From positions 1-49,134 of the forward strand of contig JAKOZM010000521.1 in the NCBI GenBank assembly GCA_029779995.1: DNA of 49,134 nt, written 5' to 3'. Shown here in pieces: positions 1-7,613 of the stretch. The translations under genes and the position numbers were made by a program. Every line of letters starts with the position of its first letter. Position 1 is the first letter of the stretch. This stretch comes from Actinomycetes bacterium. GTDB taxonomy: Bacteria > Actinomycetota > Actinomycetes > S36-B12 > UBA10799. The notes beneath the pieces are model-generated. The model ran no database searches, was not told where the DNA came from, and worked only from the letters and a program-made list of their open reading frames with translations.

Positions 1-153
1 ACGTGGCTTCATGTCCATCAGCCCAGCCTGTCGCCACCACGCCACAGCACACGAACTCGCCACGCCGACGCGCCGAGCCGCCTCATTCAACGACACCCCG
101 CCCACACACACAGCCGAGTAGAACGACTCCCGAACCTCGAAACTCTTAGTCAC
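1..153 (-). CDS. IS30-type transposase, N-terminal fragment (runs off left edge)
   Basis: The minus strand reads 51 codons from a GTG at 153 to the window edge without a stop. AGGAGG lies 8-10 bases upstream of the GTG and decides the start. The peptide begins VTKSFEVRESFYSAV and contains a helix-turn-helix-like stretch (SLNEAARRVGVASS) followed by a WWRQAG motif. This is the usual opening of actinobacterial IS30-family transposases, where the N-terminal HTH binds the element ends. The DDE catalytic core would lie outside the window, so integrity cannot be judged. The start overlaps the stop of the neighbouring Zn-ribbon gene by 8 bases, which suggests the element inserted into that gene. I could not define a terminal inverted repeat. 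Confidence 0.7.
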   Translation of the reverse strand, partial: MTKSFEVRESFYSAVCVGGVSLNEAARRVGVASSCAVAWWRQAGLMDMKPR

Positions 154-721
154 GCAACACCTCCTCGGTAGGGCGTTGCTTAGACCGTGTGAGCCGAACG
201 GGCGTGAGGGCACGAAAGTGCTCAAAATAGAGGTCCACCCACCCATTGATCCCCTGCAGGGCAACACGGCGGTTGGTGAAGTGCATGACGCCGTGGTTCT
301 CAAGTCGCCATTGCACTGCTGCTGCCTGTTGAGCCTTCCTGCGCTTATGACTGTTGTATGCCGCCGAAGCACCCAGTGAACCCAGCATCCACATCGGCGA
401 TCCGAAGGCGATTAGCACACTCCCAGGTTCGACATAGTCTGCGCCGGAGTAGACATGCAACTCAGCATGCACGGTTCCATACCCGACTTCCCCAGGGGCC
501 AACCGGATCCCGATGGACTGCTGGGCAGGATCTCCACCGCGGCGTAGATGGTCGGCCAGTTGAGAGGCCAGCACAATGTCCCGGTCGGATTCCGTGAGCT
601 TCGCCGGCTTGCCGTCGCGGACACGGGCGACCGCTTGCCCGACCGGAGTGGCACAGGATGGGCAGAAAGCGTCGAGAACCAGGGCGCCACACTGCCAGCA
701 GGTCTCCCTGTGCGAAGTCAT
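146..721 (-). CDS. Zn-ribbon protein with PH-like domain, C-terminus probably cut by an IS
   Basis: A 191-aa protein. The ATG at 721 has GGGGAG just upstream; a longer in-frame reading exists but has low-complexity, non-protein-like sequence. Residues 8-23 hold two CxxC pairs (C8, C11, C20, C23), a typical zinc ribbon. The rest has alternating hydrophobic strands ending in a 'FTNRRVALQG...GWVDLYFEHF' segment, which resembles bacterial PH-like/GRAM-type domains where a 'TNRRL' strand is followed by a Trp-containing helix. There is no signal peptide; a short Gly/Ala hydrophobic stretch lies near the middle. The last residues (TEEVLRD) are encoded by the ribosome-binding site and start of the adjacent transposase, so the native C-terminus has probably been replaced. 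It may belong with the other Zn-ribbon genes around the tubulin-like operon. Family assignment is tentative. Confidence 0.65.
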   Translation of the reverse strand: MTSHRETCWQCGALVLDAFCPSCATPVGQAVARVRDGKPAKLTESDRDIVLASQLADHLRRGGDPAQQSIGIRLAPGEVGYGTVHAELHVYSGADYVEPGSVLIAFGSPMWMLGSLGASAAYNSHKRRKAQQAAAVQWRLENHGVMHFTNRRVALQGINGWVDLYFEHFRALTPVRLTRSKQRPTEEVLRD

Positions 722-764
722 AATCTCCCCGTTCCCAGTTGCCACACGACTTAAACGACCAATC

Positions 765-1481
765 TCAGCAGTACTCTCCCAGCGCCTCCCACGTGAGCCG
801 GTACACGGTTCCCACGGGTTCAATATCTTGATCCCGCTGGAAGCTCCGGACGGCGTATTCGGTGTGGGTCCCAAACCAGCCGTCCACAGCAATCGGAACC
901 GTCCGACTGCGGCCCTGATACCCGAGATCAGCAAGAATCGCCTGCACATTGGCAACCGCTTGCCGCTCGTCGCTTCCGGCCGGCGGGGGGCTCGAACTGG
1001 CGCCGAGGGCGTATTCGAACGGGTATGCCCCTCCACTGCACGGATCCAGGTCAGCGGCGGACAGGTCCGGCGGCCGCGGCGTTGCAGTGCGTTTCGGCGC
1101 GGCGGGCCTGGATGCAGACTGGGCCGTGCTCTTCCTCGGCGAGGGTGACGTGCGTGATCGCGAGGGCGAAACGGGCTCACTCGTGGCGACGGTGGGCCCA
1201 CTGGTTGCGACAGTGGACTGACTCGCAGAGGCCACGACCCCACTGGCCGCCACCTCGACCGATTCGGACATGCCCCGGATCAATCCGAACCCGACACCCA
1301 ACACCAGGATCACAGCCACGCCGGAGAGGACCAGGGGCCAGCGCCTGGCGGGTTCACCAGTGGTGGAGGTCGCATGCTCATCAACCGCCGGCAGCTGATC
1401 GACGGGGGTGCCGCACTGGAAGCAGAACCGCTCGTCGCTGCTGGTCTTGCTACCGCAGACCCGGCACTTGGACCCTGACAA
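765..1481 (-). CDS. Zn-ribbon / TM / peptidoglycan-binding-like protein
   Basis: A 238-aa protein. I place the start at TTG 1481 because AGGGGGA lies five bases upstream and the zinc ribbon starts immediately after; an earlier in-frame start would add unlikely sequence. The ribbon is C6, C9, C20, C23. A single membrane helix spans about residues 48-68, followed by a Ser/Thr/Pro/Ala-rich linker of about 100 residues. The C-terminus (about 175-238) has the pattern of a PG_binding_1 domain: a helix (AVANVQAILADLGY), then 'VDGWFGTHTEYAVRSFQ', then a final helix. The probable topology is a cytosolic ribbon with the outer domain touching peptidoglycan. It is divergent from the DUF6777-like gene at 1607. 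It shares its layout with the Zn-ribbon proteins at 3649, 20595 and 23731. Confidence 0.8.
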   Translation of the reverse strand: MSGSKCRVCGSKTSSDERFCFQCGTPVDQLPAVDEHATSTTGEPARRWPLVLSGVAVILVLGVGFGLIRGMSESVEVAASGVVASASQSTVATSGPTVATSEPVSPSRSRTSPSPRKSTAQSASRPAAPKRTATPRPPDLSAADLDPCSGGAYPFEYALGASSSPPPAGSDERQAVANVQAILADLGYQGRSRTVPIAVDGWFGTHTEYAVRSFQRDQDIEPVGTVYRLTWEALGEYC

Positions 1482-1606
1482 AACTTCCCCCTGACGAAAC
1501 ACACGGAACACTTCCTGACACGAGACTACGCCGTCATCGCTGACGTTGACCGGGCCGATACAGTGAGGCTGAAGTTTCCAGTGAGCGAATGGATGGGGGA
1601 CCCGCC

Positions 1607-2596
1607 GTGGCCAATCCGAATCTGCGTTGGGACGGCCAGTCCTGGTACCGCTGGACCGGCTCCGAATGGGTACAGGACCCATCTCTGCCGCCACCCTCGG
1701 CCGAGAGTCCTCCAAGCCCGGAAACACCGGTGTCCCCGATGACGGTTTCCGAGGGGCCTGCCCCCCGCGATAGCACCGGTCGGGGCAAGGGCGTCTTCAT
1801 CGCCGTGGGTGTGATGGCTGCTGTTGCTGCCGCGGGAGGGGCTTTCGTCCTAACGCAGGGAGGGGACCAGAAGGCCACGGTGGATCCAACCATGCCCCCG
1901 ACCACGCAGTCAGCTCCTGAGTCAACGGCACCGGTCGCACAGGTGGTTCTGGTGAGCGCGTCGGATGTGTCTGATGGCTTCCTCGAGGAGAGTGCTGCCG
2001 AGGGTGACTCTCCAGTGATCCCCTCAGAGAAGGTCGCCAAGACTGTAAGCGGGGACGAGCCCGGACTGTACGGCGGATTCGTCGGGGAGTCACCGTGCGA
2101 CATCGAGGAACTGCGTGAGGGGATCGCCGAATCAGGCGCCGCAGAACAGTGGCAACAGGCGGTCGATAGCCCTGCAAAGACCTACCTGAGCGATAGGACC
2201 CCCGCCCTCCTCGTATACGACATTCACGTTTCCCGCGCGATCCCGTCGGGGGACCAGGTCCAGTGGGAGTCGGCTGTCCTACAGGCAGGCACCCCTGTCC
2301 TTGTGGACGACACCGGTCTGCCCGTCGTGAGTTGCACCACCGGCACTCCCCTGGACGAGCCATCCGCGCCGTTCGACAGACCGTCGCTTGCGGATGACGC
2401 AGCCCCCTGGGAAGGCTTCCGGAAGAGCCGCGTCACAACTGTGACGCCCGCGAACGGAACCCTCGCCCAGTTGGATCTGATGAACCTGGGCGATCCGATA
2501 AACACCGATGCCTTGTTCATCCGCCCCATCGGCACCCAAGGTGAAGAGGACTCCCAGCCAGAGGGGACCCCCACGCTCGGAACTCCCCAGCCCTGA
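1607..2596 (+). CDS. DUF6777-like membrane-anchored protein
   Basis: A 329-aa protein. GTG 1607 is preceded by GGGGGA at six bases and is preferred over ATG 1589, which lacks a clear ribosome site. The N-terminus has a short Trp-rich motif (LRWDGQSWYRWTGSEWV) like the small WxW domains seen before membrane anchors in actinobacteria. A Pro-rich linker and one TM helix (about 61-83) follow. The outer part contains 'GDEPGLYGG', a Cys in 'ESPCDIEEL', and 'VLQAGTPVLVDDTGLPVV' followed by a Cys. This order of motifs is characteristic of the DUF6777 family. That family has no known function. Convergent with the gene ending at 2618. Confidence 0.8.
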   Translation: MANPNLRWDGQSWYRWTGSEWVQDPSLPPPSAESPPSPETPVSPMTVSEGPAPRDSTGRGKGVFIAVGVMAAVAAAGGAFVLTQGGDQKATVDPTMPPTTQSAPESTAPVAQVVLVSASDVSDGFLEESAAEGDSPVIPSEKVAKTVSGDEPGLYGGFVGESPCDIEELREGIAESGAAEQWQQAVDSPAKTYLSDRTPALLVYDIHVSRAIPSGDQVQWESAVLQAGTPVLVDDTGLPVVSCTTGTPLDEPSAPFDRPSLADDAAPWEGFRKSRVTTVTPANGTLAQLDLMNLGDPINTDALFIRPIGTQGEEDSQPEGTPTLGTPQP

Positions 2597-2621
2597 GTCA
2601 CCCACAGCAACAGCGACTCAG
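2593..2621. terminator. Possible bidirectional hairpin between convergent genes
   Basis: CTGAGTC (2593-2599) and GACTCAG (2615-2621) form a 7-bp inverted repeat around a 15-base loop. It covers the stop codons of both converging genes. There is no T-tract, so this is a weak terminator call. Confidence 0.35.
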
Positions 2622-3649
2622 TAGGCGATCTCGGTACCCTTACGCGCTCTCGGAACGATGTAGCGGGCAGCGCAGGAGTCGGCTCTGCGCCAGCACCAGC
2701 GCAGGGCAGCTTCGGAGGAAGCGAAGCGCCGTGGCACTAACGCCACCCACATGTCTGTGCCCGGGCAGTTCTCCGGGCGGGAGGTGGCAATGTCCTCCCA
2801 ACGCACTGTGATGGCTCCGAGTTCCTGGTCGAGGCGAGCATTACTGGCCAGAATGCTGGACGCCGTGAGATCCCAGGATCCTTGATCGAGACCCTCGCAC
2901 CCACTGGCCACCTGTGGGACCCAGGCGCCGTTCAGTGAGTCCCGCATCGAACTACCTTCATCACGACGCTGCTCAAGCACGCCGCTCGCCTGGTCTTCTG
3001 GCATCGCTAGCGCAGCTCGCCAGTCCGCAGCGACGGCCTGCGCGTCCGGAACCCCCTTGGTGACCAACTGCATGTTCACGGAGTCTCCATTGCCCGCGGT
3101 GCCCTCCAAGGACCCGTCAGTCCCCACCTGCAGTTGCAGACTCTCCTGGGACCAACCGTCCGGTCTCGAGATCCAGGAGCCAGGCTCCAAGGTCAGGCTG
3201 CTGTTGTCGACCTCGCCCTTCACATTCCACGAGCCGACCACCCCCGATGGGGTGCGAACCCGGAACACACCCGTCGCATCGCCGTCGGCCACGTCCAACG
3301 ACAAGGCCACGCCAGATGCATCCATGTCACCGCTCCAGGTGCCTGACTCCAAAGTGACGGGCTGCGCGACTTGTTGCTCGTTCCCCTGCGCGGCAGCGGA
3401 GTCCTGCGCCGGAACGTTCGAGCTCGAGTCAGGAAAGACGAAAACTGCGCCCACCCCGACCGCGATGACGGCCGCGAGGCCACCGATCACAATGACAGAC
3501 CGCCGCCCGTCACGCCCGGCCGACGGCGGCGGTGAGGGTACGGCCGGTTCAGCTGGTGTCACATCGACGAATGTGTGTCCGCAGCCCTGGCAGTGGGGTT
3601 CCTTCCCCGTCCGCCGGGCTCCGCAGACCGGGCATTGCTGGTCAGCCAT
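2618..3649 (-). CDS. Zn-ribbon / TM / extracellular domain protein, last gene of the tubulin-like operon
   Basis: A 343-aa protein starting at ATG 3649, which overlaps the GTPase stop by 8 bases (ATGGCTGA), so translation is probably coupled. Residues C6, C9, C20 and C23 form a zinc ribbon; a TM helix spans about 51-72. The outer region has a beta-rich segment (LESGTWSGDMDASG...) that resembles lipocalin-like or beta-sandwich repeats. Then comes a C-terminal domain containing 'WVPQVASGCEGLD', 'MWVALVPRRFASSEAALRWC' and 'SCAARYIV'. The same C-terminal pattern recurs in the protein starting at 23731, on the far side of the operon. The six cysteines of the C-terminal region may pair outside the cell. 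Function is unknown; position as last operon gene suggests a membrane partner of the GTPase. Confidence 0.8.
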   Translation of the reverse strand: MADQQCPVCGARRTGKEPHCQGCGHTFVDVTPAEPAVPSPPPSAGRDGRRSVIVIGGLAAVIAVGVGAVFVFPDSSSNVPAQDSAAAQGNEQQVAQPVTLESGTWSGDMDASGVALSLDVADGDATGVFRVRTPSGVVGSWNVKGEVDNSSLTLEPGSWISRPDGWSQESLQLQVGTDGSLEGTAGNGDSVNMQLVTKGVPDAQAVAADWRAALAMPEDQASGVLEQRRDEGSSMRDSLNGAWVPQVASGCEGLDQGSWDLTASSILASNARLDQELGAITVRWEDIATSRPENCPGTDMWVALVPRRFASSEAALRWCWRRADSCAARYIVPRARKGTEIAY

Positions 3650-4787
3650 TCGCGACGAGCCCGGCCTGCATGAGGAACCACTTGATGGGGTCGAGGCACC
3701 GGTAGGAAGGCGTCCCGTGTTTGGCGACCCGGCCGATGACCGGCGCCAGCCCCAGGGACGAAAGCGCGAAGAAGCGTACTGGAACCTGAGGGTTCTCGTA
3801 AGCTCGCGCCCTCTCCACCAACTGAGGCTGGTCGAGATAGCGACTGCACAGAGTCCGCAGTTCCTGATCCAGCAGGTCCGCGTCATACGGGTCCCACTGC
3901 TTGCGCTGCAGGCTTGCATCGTGGTGAACGCGCAGTCCTTTGCCTGCCAGTGCCGCGTGCAGCGGGGATTCCCGCTTGGATGCTGCCTTGAGGACGTAAT
4001 CGAACTTCGAGATGGTCACGGCGACCGGTGGTCGCTTAGCCGTATCACCGACGACGGCCCGCGATAGAGACTCAAGGTTGCCCCACACAGCTGCTGGCTG
4101 GAAGTCAGCCCCTTGACCGAATATCTCGTCGCCCAGCACGTTCCGGACGGCCGGCGACGTGCTCGAATCGACCAGCAGGATCAAACCGTCAGCGTGCGCC
4201 AGAAAGCGGAAGTGAGCGCGGTCCATTCCCGCGTTCTGCAAATCCTCACCGGCGACGTCGCGAAGAACGAGAACATGATCGCGACTGCGGCCTGGCTCCT
4301 GGATGCGCAGGAGGATCGGCTCCCTCTGCACGGCGTCCGACCCAGGCAGTTCCGGCATGGTCGAGTCATACAAGGGCGCGGACGGATCGAGGTCGCCGAA
4401 ACGCTCCATGAACGAGCGTTGGGACTCCGGCGAGTAATGAGTGACGGTCAACCCGTTCAGCCGACCCCAGCGAAGTAGTAGATTGGCTGCCATCCCCACG
4501 AACACCGTCTTGCCGGAGGCGCGCGTGCCTGCCATGGCCAAGCACGTGGTCGTGACCTCGTTCCAGCCCACCGGTAGGGGTTGGTTGCACGACGTCACCC
4601 AGCAATGAGGCACGAGCGCCACGTCGTGATCCGTACAGAGCACTGTCTTGTCCCCAGCAGGGCGACTGGTCGCCGCCGAACACACACTGCCGTCCGGTTT
4701 GTTCTTCACCGGACACGCGACCACAGTGTGCCCCCCCGGCAGCGCGGCGAAACAATACGGACACCTGCGCACACTCAACTGAGCCAT
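3642..4787 (-). CDS. TRAFAC-type GTPase with Zn-binding N-terminus (double-GTPase-2-like)
   Basis: A 381-aa protein. The N-terminal 70 residues carry seven cysteines (9, 12, 25, 36, 51, 62, 67), fitting a Zn-binding module. The P-loop is AGTRASGKT (86-94). Switch II is DVAG at 177-180 inside 'LVLRDVAGED'. The base-recognition motif is SKFD (260-263) in 'VAVTISKFD', in place of the usual NKxD. Length and motif order match the 'double-GTPase 2' (DO-GTPase2) group of TRAFAC GTPases, which I recall being found with GAP1 proteins in conserved gene clusters. The start ATG 4787 shares one base with the upstream vWA stop (TGATG). It probably acts in the cytosol as the switch of the complex, regulated by the GAP1-like protein two genes upstream. 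A role in a conflict or signalling system is inferred. Confidence 0.88.
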   Translation of the reverse strand: MAQLSVRRCPYCFAALPGGHTVVACPVKNKPDGSVCSAATSRPAGDKTVLCTDHDVALVPHCWVTSCNQPLPVGWNEVTTTCLAMAGTRASGKTVFVGMAANLLLRWGRLNGLTVTHYSPESQRSFMERFGDLDPSAPLYDSTMPELPGSDAVQREPILLRIQEPGRSRDHVLVLRDVAGEDLQNAGMDRAHFRFLAHADGLILLVDSSTSPAVRNVLGDEIFGQGADFQPAAVWGNLESLSRAVVGDTAKRPPVAVTISKFDYVLKAASKRESPLHAALAGKGLRVHHDASLQRKQWDPYDADLLDQELRTLCSRYLDQPQLVERARAYENPQVPVRFFALSSLGLAPVIGRVAKHGTPSYRCLDPIKWFLMQAGLVANG

Positions 4788-5752
4788 CAGCGGCTCTCCC
4801 TTCTCCGCATCAATCCAGACCGCAGTCGGTCAGCGCTCCATTGCGCGGCCGCCGCGCGCACCTTGTCGCCTGACTGCACACGCAGGACCAGCACAGGCTG
4901 CCCCGCTGAGTGGCATGCTGTGACCTTGTCCTGCATGTCCTGGGTGAGTCCGGCCGCATCCTCGCTCACGGGCAGCACGAAGCCCACGTTTCCCCGCAGC
5001 CCCATCACCGGGTGTGGCGCGTCCGTGACCACAACTGTGAAGTCATCGTCTCGCTCGGCCAACGCCGCTTCGGGCACTCGCGCCCCGCTGGAAAAAAGCT
5101 CAGGCGGCTGCAGGTGGAATCGGTCAACACCGGGCGCAGGATGGGCATCTTGAAGCCAGCGACTGCCCTCCGCCGGCGCACCGTAGGTCAGCAACTCCGG
5201 CTCCAGGTCACCCATGACCTCGCAGCACCCGTCAGCGATCCCATGCAGGAGGGACGGCAGCACGTGCTGCAGATAGACCCACGCCATGGAGGCCGATCGG
5301 TCGATAAGACACACCGCGGAGGTCCGCACCGACTCCTGCGGAACCCACTGATGTCCCCCATCGTCAGCGACCACAGCACGCGATCCCACCAAACTCGAAA
5401 GCTCGGCGTCACCGCCGGCATCGATATCCATCTGCAGGATCGGAGTGGAAGCATCCCCCAGCAGGTGGATGTCGGTGACATCGAGGGTCTGCCCCGTGCC
5501 GCCGATCACCCGAACCTCGACGATCACCGAACCAGTCAATGGCGACTGTCCACGACCCTGGAGGATGATCTCCTGCGAGGATCCCGGCCTGGCATCGATC
5601 GCGAACCGACCACGCCCCATGTCGCGCACGACCATGGCGACCGGCTCCGCCGTCGCGATTTCGCAACCTTGCGCAGCCGACCCGCGCATGGTGAGCACGA
5701 GGCGTTCGATCGATCCGAGAGCCACCCGCTGACCGGGTTGCAGGCTAGCCAC
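4787..5752 (-). CDS. Cytosolic vWA-domain protein
   Basis: A 321-aa protein. The start is GTG 5752, preceded by a run of seven Gs and overlapping the previous stop by 8 bases (GTGGCTAG). The vWA fold starts near residue 145: the metal-binding (MIDAS) motif DRSAS lies at 151-155 and the second acidic motif VVVTD at 240-244. The first 140 residues are beta-rich and open with 'LQPGQRVALGS'. That resembles the first strand of TerD-like domains, but I cannot confirm the relationship. There is no signal peptide or TM helix, so it differs from the secreted vWA protein in the same operon. Such domains normally bind a partner through the metal ion; here the likely partners are the adjacent GTPase and GAP1-like proteins. 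Confidence 0.85.
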   Translation of the reverse strand: MASLQPGQRVALGSIERLVLTMRGSAAQGCEIATAEPVAMVVRDMGRGRFAIDARPGSSQEIILQGRGQSPLTGSVIVEVRVIGGTGQTLDVTDIHLLGDASTPILQMDIDAGGDAELSSLVGSRAVVADDGGHQWVPQESVRTSAVCLIDRSASMAWVYLQHVLPSLLHGIADGCCEVMGDLEPELLTYGAPAEGSRWLQDAHPAPGVDRFHLQPPELFSSGARVPEAALAERDDDFTVVVTDAPHPVMGLRGNVGFVLPVSEDAAGLTQDMQDKVTACHSAGQPVLVLRVQSGDKVRAAAAQWSADRLRSGLMRRRESR

Positions 5753-7613
5753 GAACCCCCCCGACCGCTGGCCCGCGCGCAGACCGTCGCACGTGCTCGC
5801 TGAGATCATCCAAGGCAACCTGAATACCCGGCGAGACGCCGAACCGTTGACGCTGGATGATGCCGAGATACTGACCGGTGAGTTCGGCATCCCGGGGCTT
5901 CAACGCTTCCACAGCCATCCAGTAGCCGACTGGGAACGTCTTGCCGTCGCGAGAAGCAGAAGTCTTGAGCAGCGGGCTGATGACGCTGACATCGAGCTGA
6001 TCTGTCCACGATTGAAGGAATTGACCGAGCAAATCCAACGAGGCGATCGGCTCCCACCAGTCCCCGCCGTCAGCGTACTGAAGCGCATTGATCACATGCC
6101 TGGGCTGCAGTGGTGGTGGACTGCCCGAGGCGTGGTGCCCGGTTGCGACCACTGCCACGGAGCGGAGCAGGCGGTTCAGGACACCGGGCATCACCGAAGG
6201 ATCAGAGATGACCCGCAGCTCCTCTGACCCCAAAGCGCACCAGTTCCGCAACCAGTCGAATGCATGCTGCGGACCGTCACCGAGCGCCAGGTGCATGTTG
6301 AGCACTACCTGATCTGATCCAGTGAGACGGGCCTCTTCACGTGAGGTTCCAGTGCCGAGCATCCAGCCACCTGGCACTGCTGCCATGCCCGCCAAATCAG
6401 CATCGAAAAAGCGGAACCACAGTGCCTGCAAGTGAGTGATGTCGGACGGTGGTTCGTGGCGCAGTCGCTGCGTGCCCGCGACCGAATCGCTGTTGTACAT
6501 CACCACTCGGATGTGGTCATGTGTGACCACCTCACCCACGAGCGAGGTCAGGTCGCGGTACTGCTCCGGCAGCGCCTCCGCGGTGAACCGCTGGACGAAG
6601 TTCGAGGAGGTGACGCCGTGTTCTCGCAGCGCCTGGCAGTACCCGCTGAACTGGCCGGCCAGCCGATTGATCTCCTGGGCCGGTGCGCCCGCTCGCATGA
6701 GGCCAGCCAACCGGAAGAGCCCGGCAGTTAGGACATCGGCCCACGACCACTGACGCTGACCACAATCAGGGCACAGTGCGTGGTCGCGTGGCTGCCAGGT
6801 GGTCGCATCCGAGATCTGCAAGGGCTGCAGACTCGACGGCAGACGGTTGCTGTCGGCGAAGCGCAGAGCGACATCGGCCCCGGTCGGAGTGACCTGGCCG
6901 TCGGTGATGTGCCAGATCTCGCTGGTCACCTCCCAGCCGATGTCGGTTGGCAGCATCCGGTACAACGACGACAGCAGGATCGGCCCCATTGCCTGCACAT
7001 CGTCCTGGGTGCCCACCCATGACGACCTCGCGCCGTAAGCGATCCTGTCGATCAACGCCGCGAGACCGAGCAGGTAGCCCGGCGGGCGCCCACCCTCGTG
7101 CAAGTACGTCGCCAACTGCGAAACATCCACAGCCTGTGCACTCGGCCTGGGCTGCAGTGCCGATGGATTCCGGCGCAGATCCAGCGTCGACACCTCCTGC
7201 GCGCCATACGGGGTGGACCAATCCGGGCTGTCCCAGAACGACGCCGGATCCGTGCCTGAGACCCGAGAGTCTCGCCTGACGACGAGGCAGTCGTTGACGC
7301 AGTTGTTGGGCCGGTTGGACGCATCTGAGCCGGCGGCGATCGAGTTCATCAGGAAACGCCACTGACTCTTCGGCGATCCCACCCACGCAATGCGGCGGTT
7401 ACGGAGATTCGGATCCGGGGTCGCAAAACCCTGCGGCGACGTCAAGCGCTGGTTGTAACCGATCGCCTCCTGTTGCACCTCGTCGGGCAGGGTGCCGACG
7501 GATGTACTCACCCGCCAGCCCGCGCTGCCCTCGGAGGTGTAGATGAAACGACCGGTGATCGTGCCGTCCAGCACCTGACCCTGTCCGATTGACTCCCCCT
7601 GTACCTGCGTCAT
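5745..7613 (-). CDS. GTPase-associated protein 1 (GAP1)-like
   Basis: A 622-aa protein. ATG 7613 overlaps the upstream stop by 4 bases (ATGA). The N-terminal region opens with 'GRFIYTSEGSAGWRVSTSVG' and continues with 'LPDEVQQEAIGYNQRL'. This fits the GAP1 N-terminal domain, where an initial Y/FTS strand, 'G-x-G-F/W' and a 'LPEDLQREIE'-like helix occur. The middle part (about 200-320) is helical with 'GYLLGLAALIDRI' and matches the layout of GAP1-M. A helical C-terminal third would be GAP1-C, with a CxxC at 'CPDCGQ'. These proteins occur with double-GTPases and are thought to act on them. Here the GTPase is two genes downstream, separated only by the vWA gene. The assignment rests on motif memory and layout, not a profile search. 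Confidence 0.72.
   Translation of the reverse strand: MTQVQGESIGQGQVLDGTITGRFIYTSEGSAGWRVSTSVGTLPDEVQQEAIGYNQRLTSPQGFATPDPNLRNRRIAWVGSPKSQWRFLMNSIAAGSDASNRPNNCVNDCLVVRRDSRVSGTDPASFWDSPDWSTPYGAQEVSTLDLRRNPSALQPRPSAQAVDVSQLATYLHEGGRPPGYLLGLAALIDRIAYGARSSWVGTQDDVQAMGPILLSSLYRMLPTDIGWEVTSEIWHITDGQVTPTGADVALRFADSNRLPSSLQPLQISDATTWQPRDHALCPDCGQRQWSWADVLTAGLFRLAGLMRAGAPAQEINRLAGQFSGYCQALREHGVTSSNFVQRFTAEALPEQYRDLTSLVGEVVTHDHIRVVMYNSDSVAGTQRLRHEPPSDITHLQALWFRFFDADLAGMAAVPGGWMLGTGTSREEARLTGSDQVVLNMHLALGDGPQHAFDWLRNWCALGSEELRVISDPSVMPGVLNRLLRSVAVVATGHHASGSPPPLQPRHVINALQYADGGDWWEPIASLDLLGQFLQSWTDQLDVSVISPLLKTSASRDGKTFPVGYWMAVEALKPRDAELTGQYLGIIQRQRFGVSPGIQVALDDLSEHVRRSARGPAVGGVRG

Noticed and set aside
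722..1243. N-terminal extension of the gene at 146-721 (365 codons open)
   Set aside because: The extension is Arg/Pro-rich shadow sequence of the PG-binding-like gene; the ATG at 721 has the ribosome site and the zinc ribbon.
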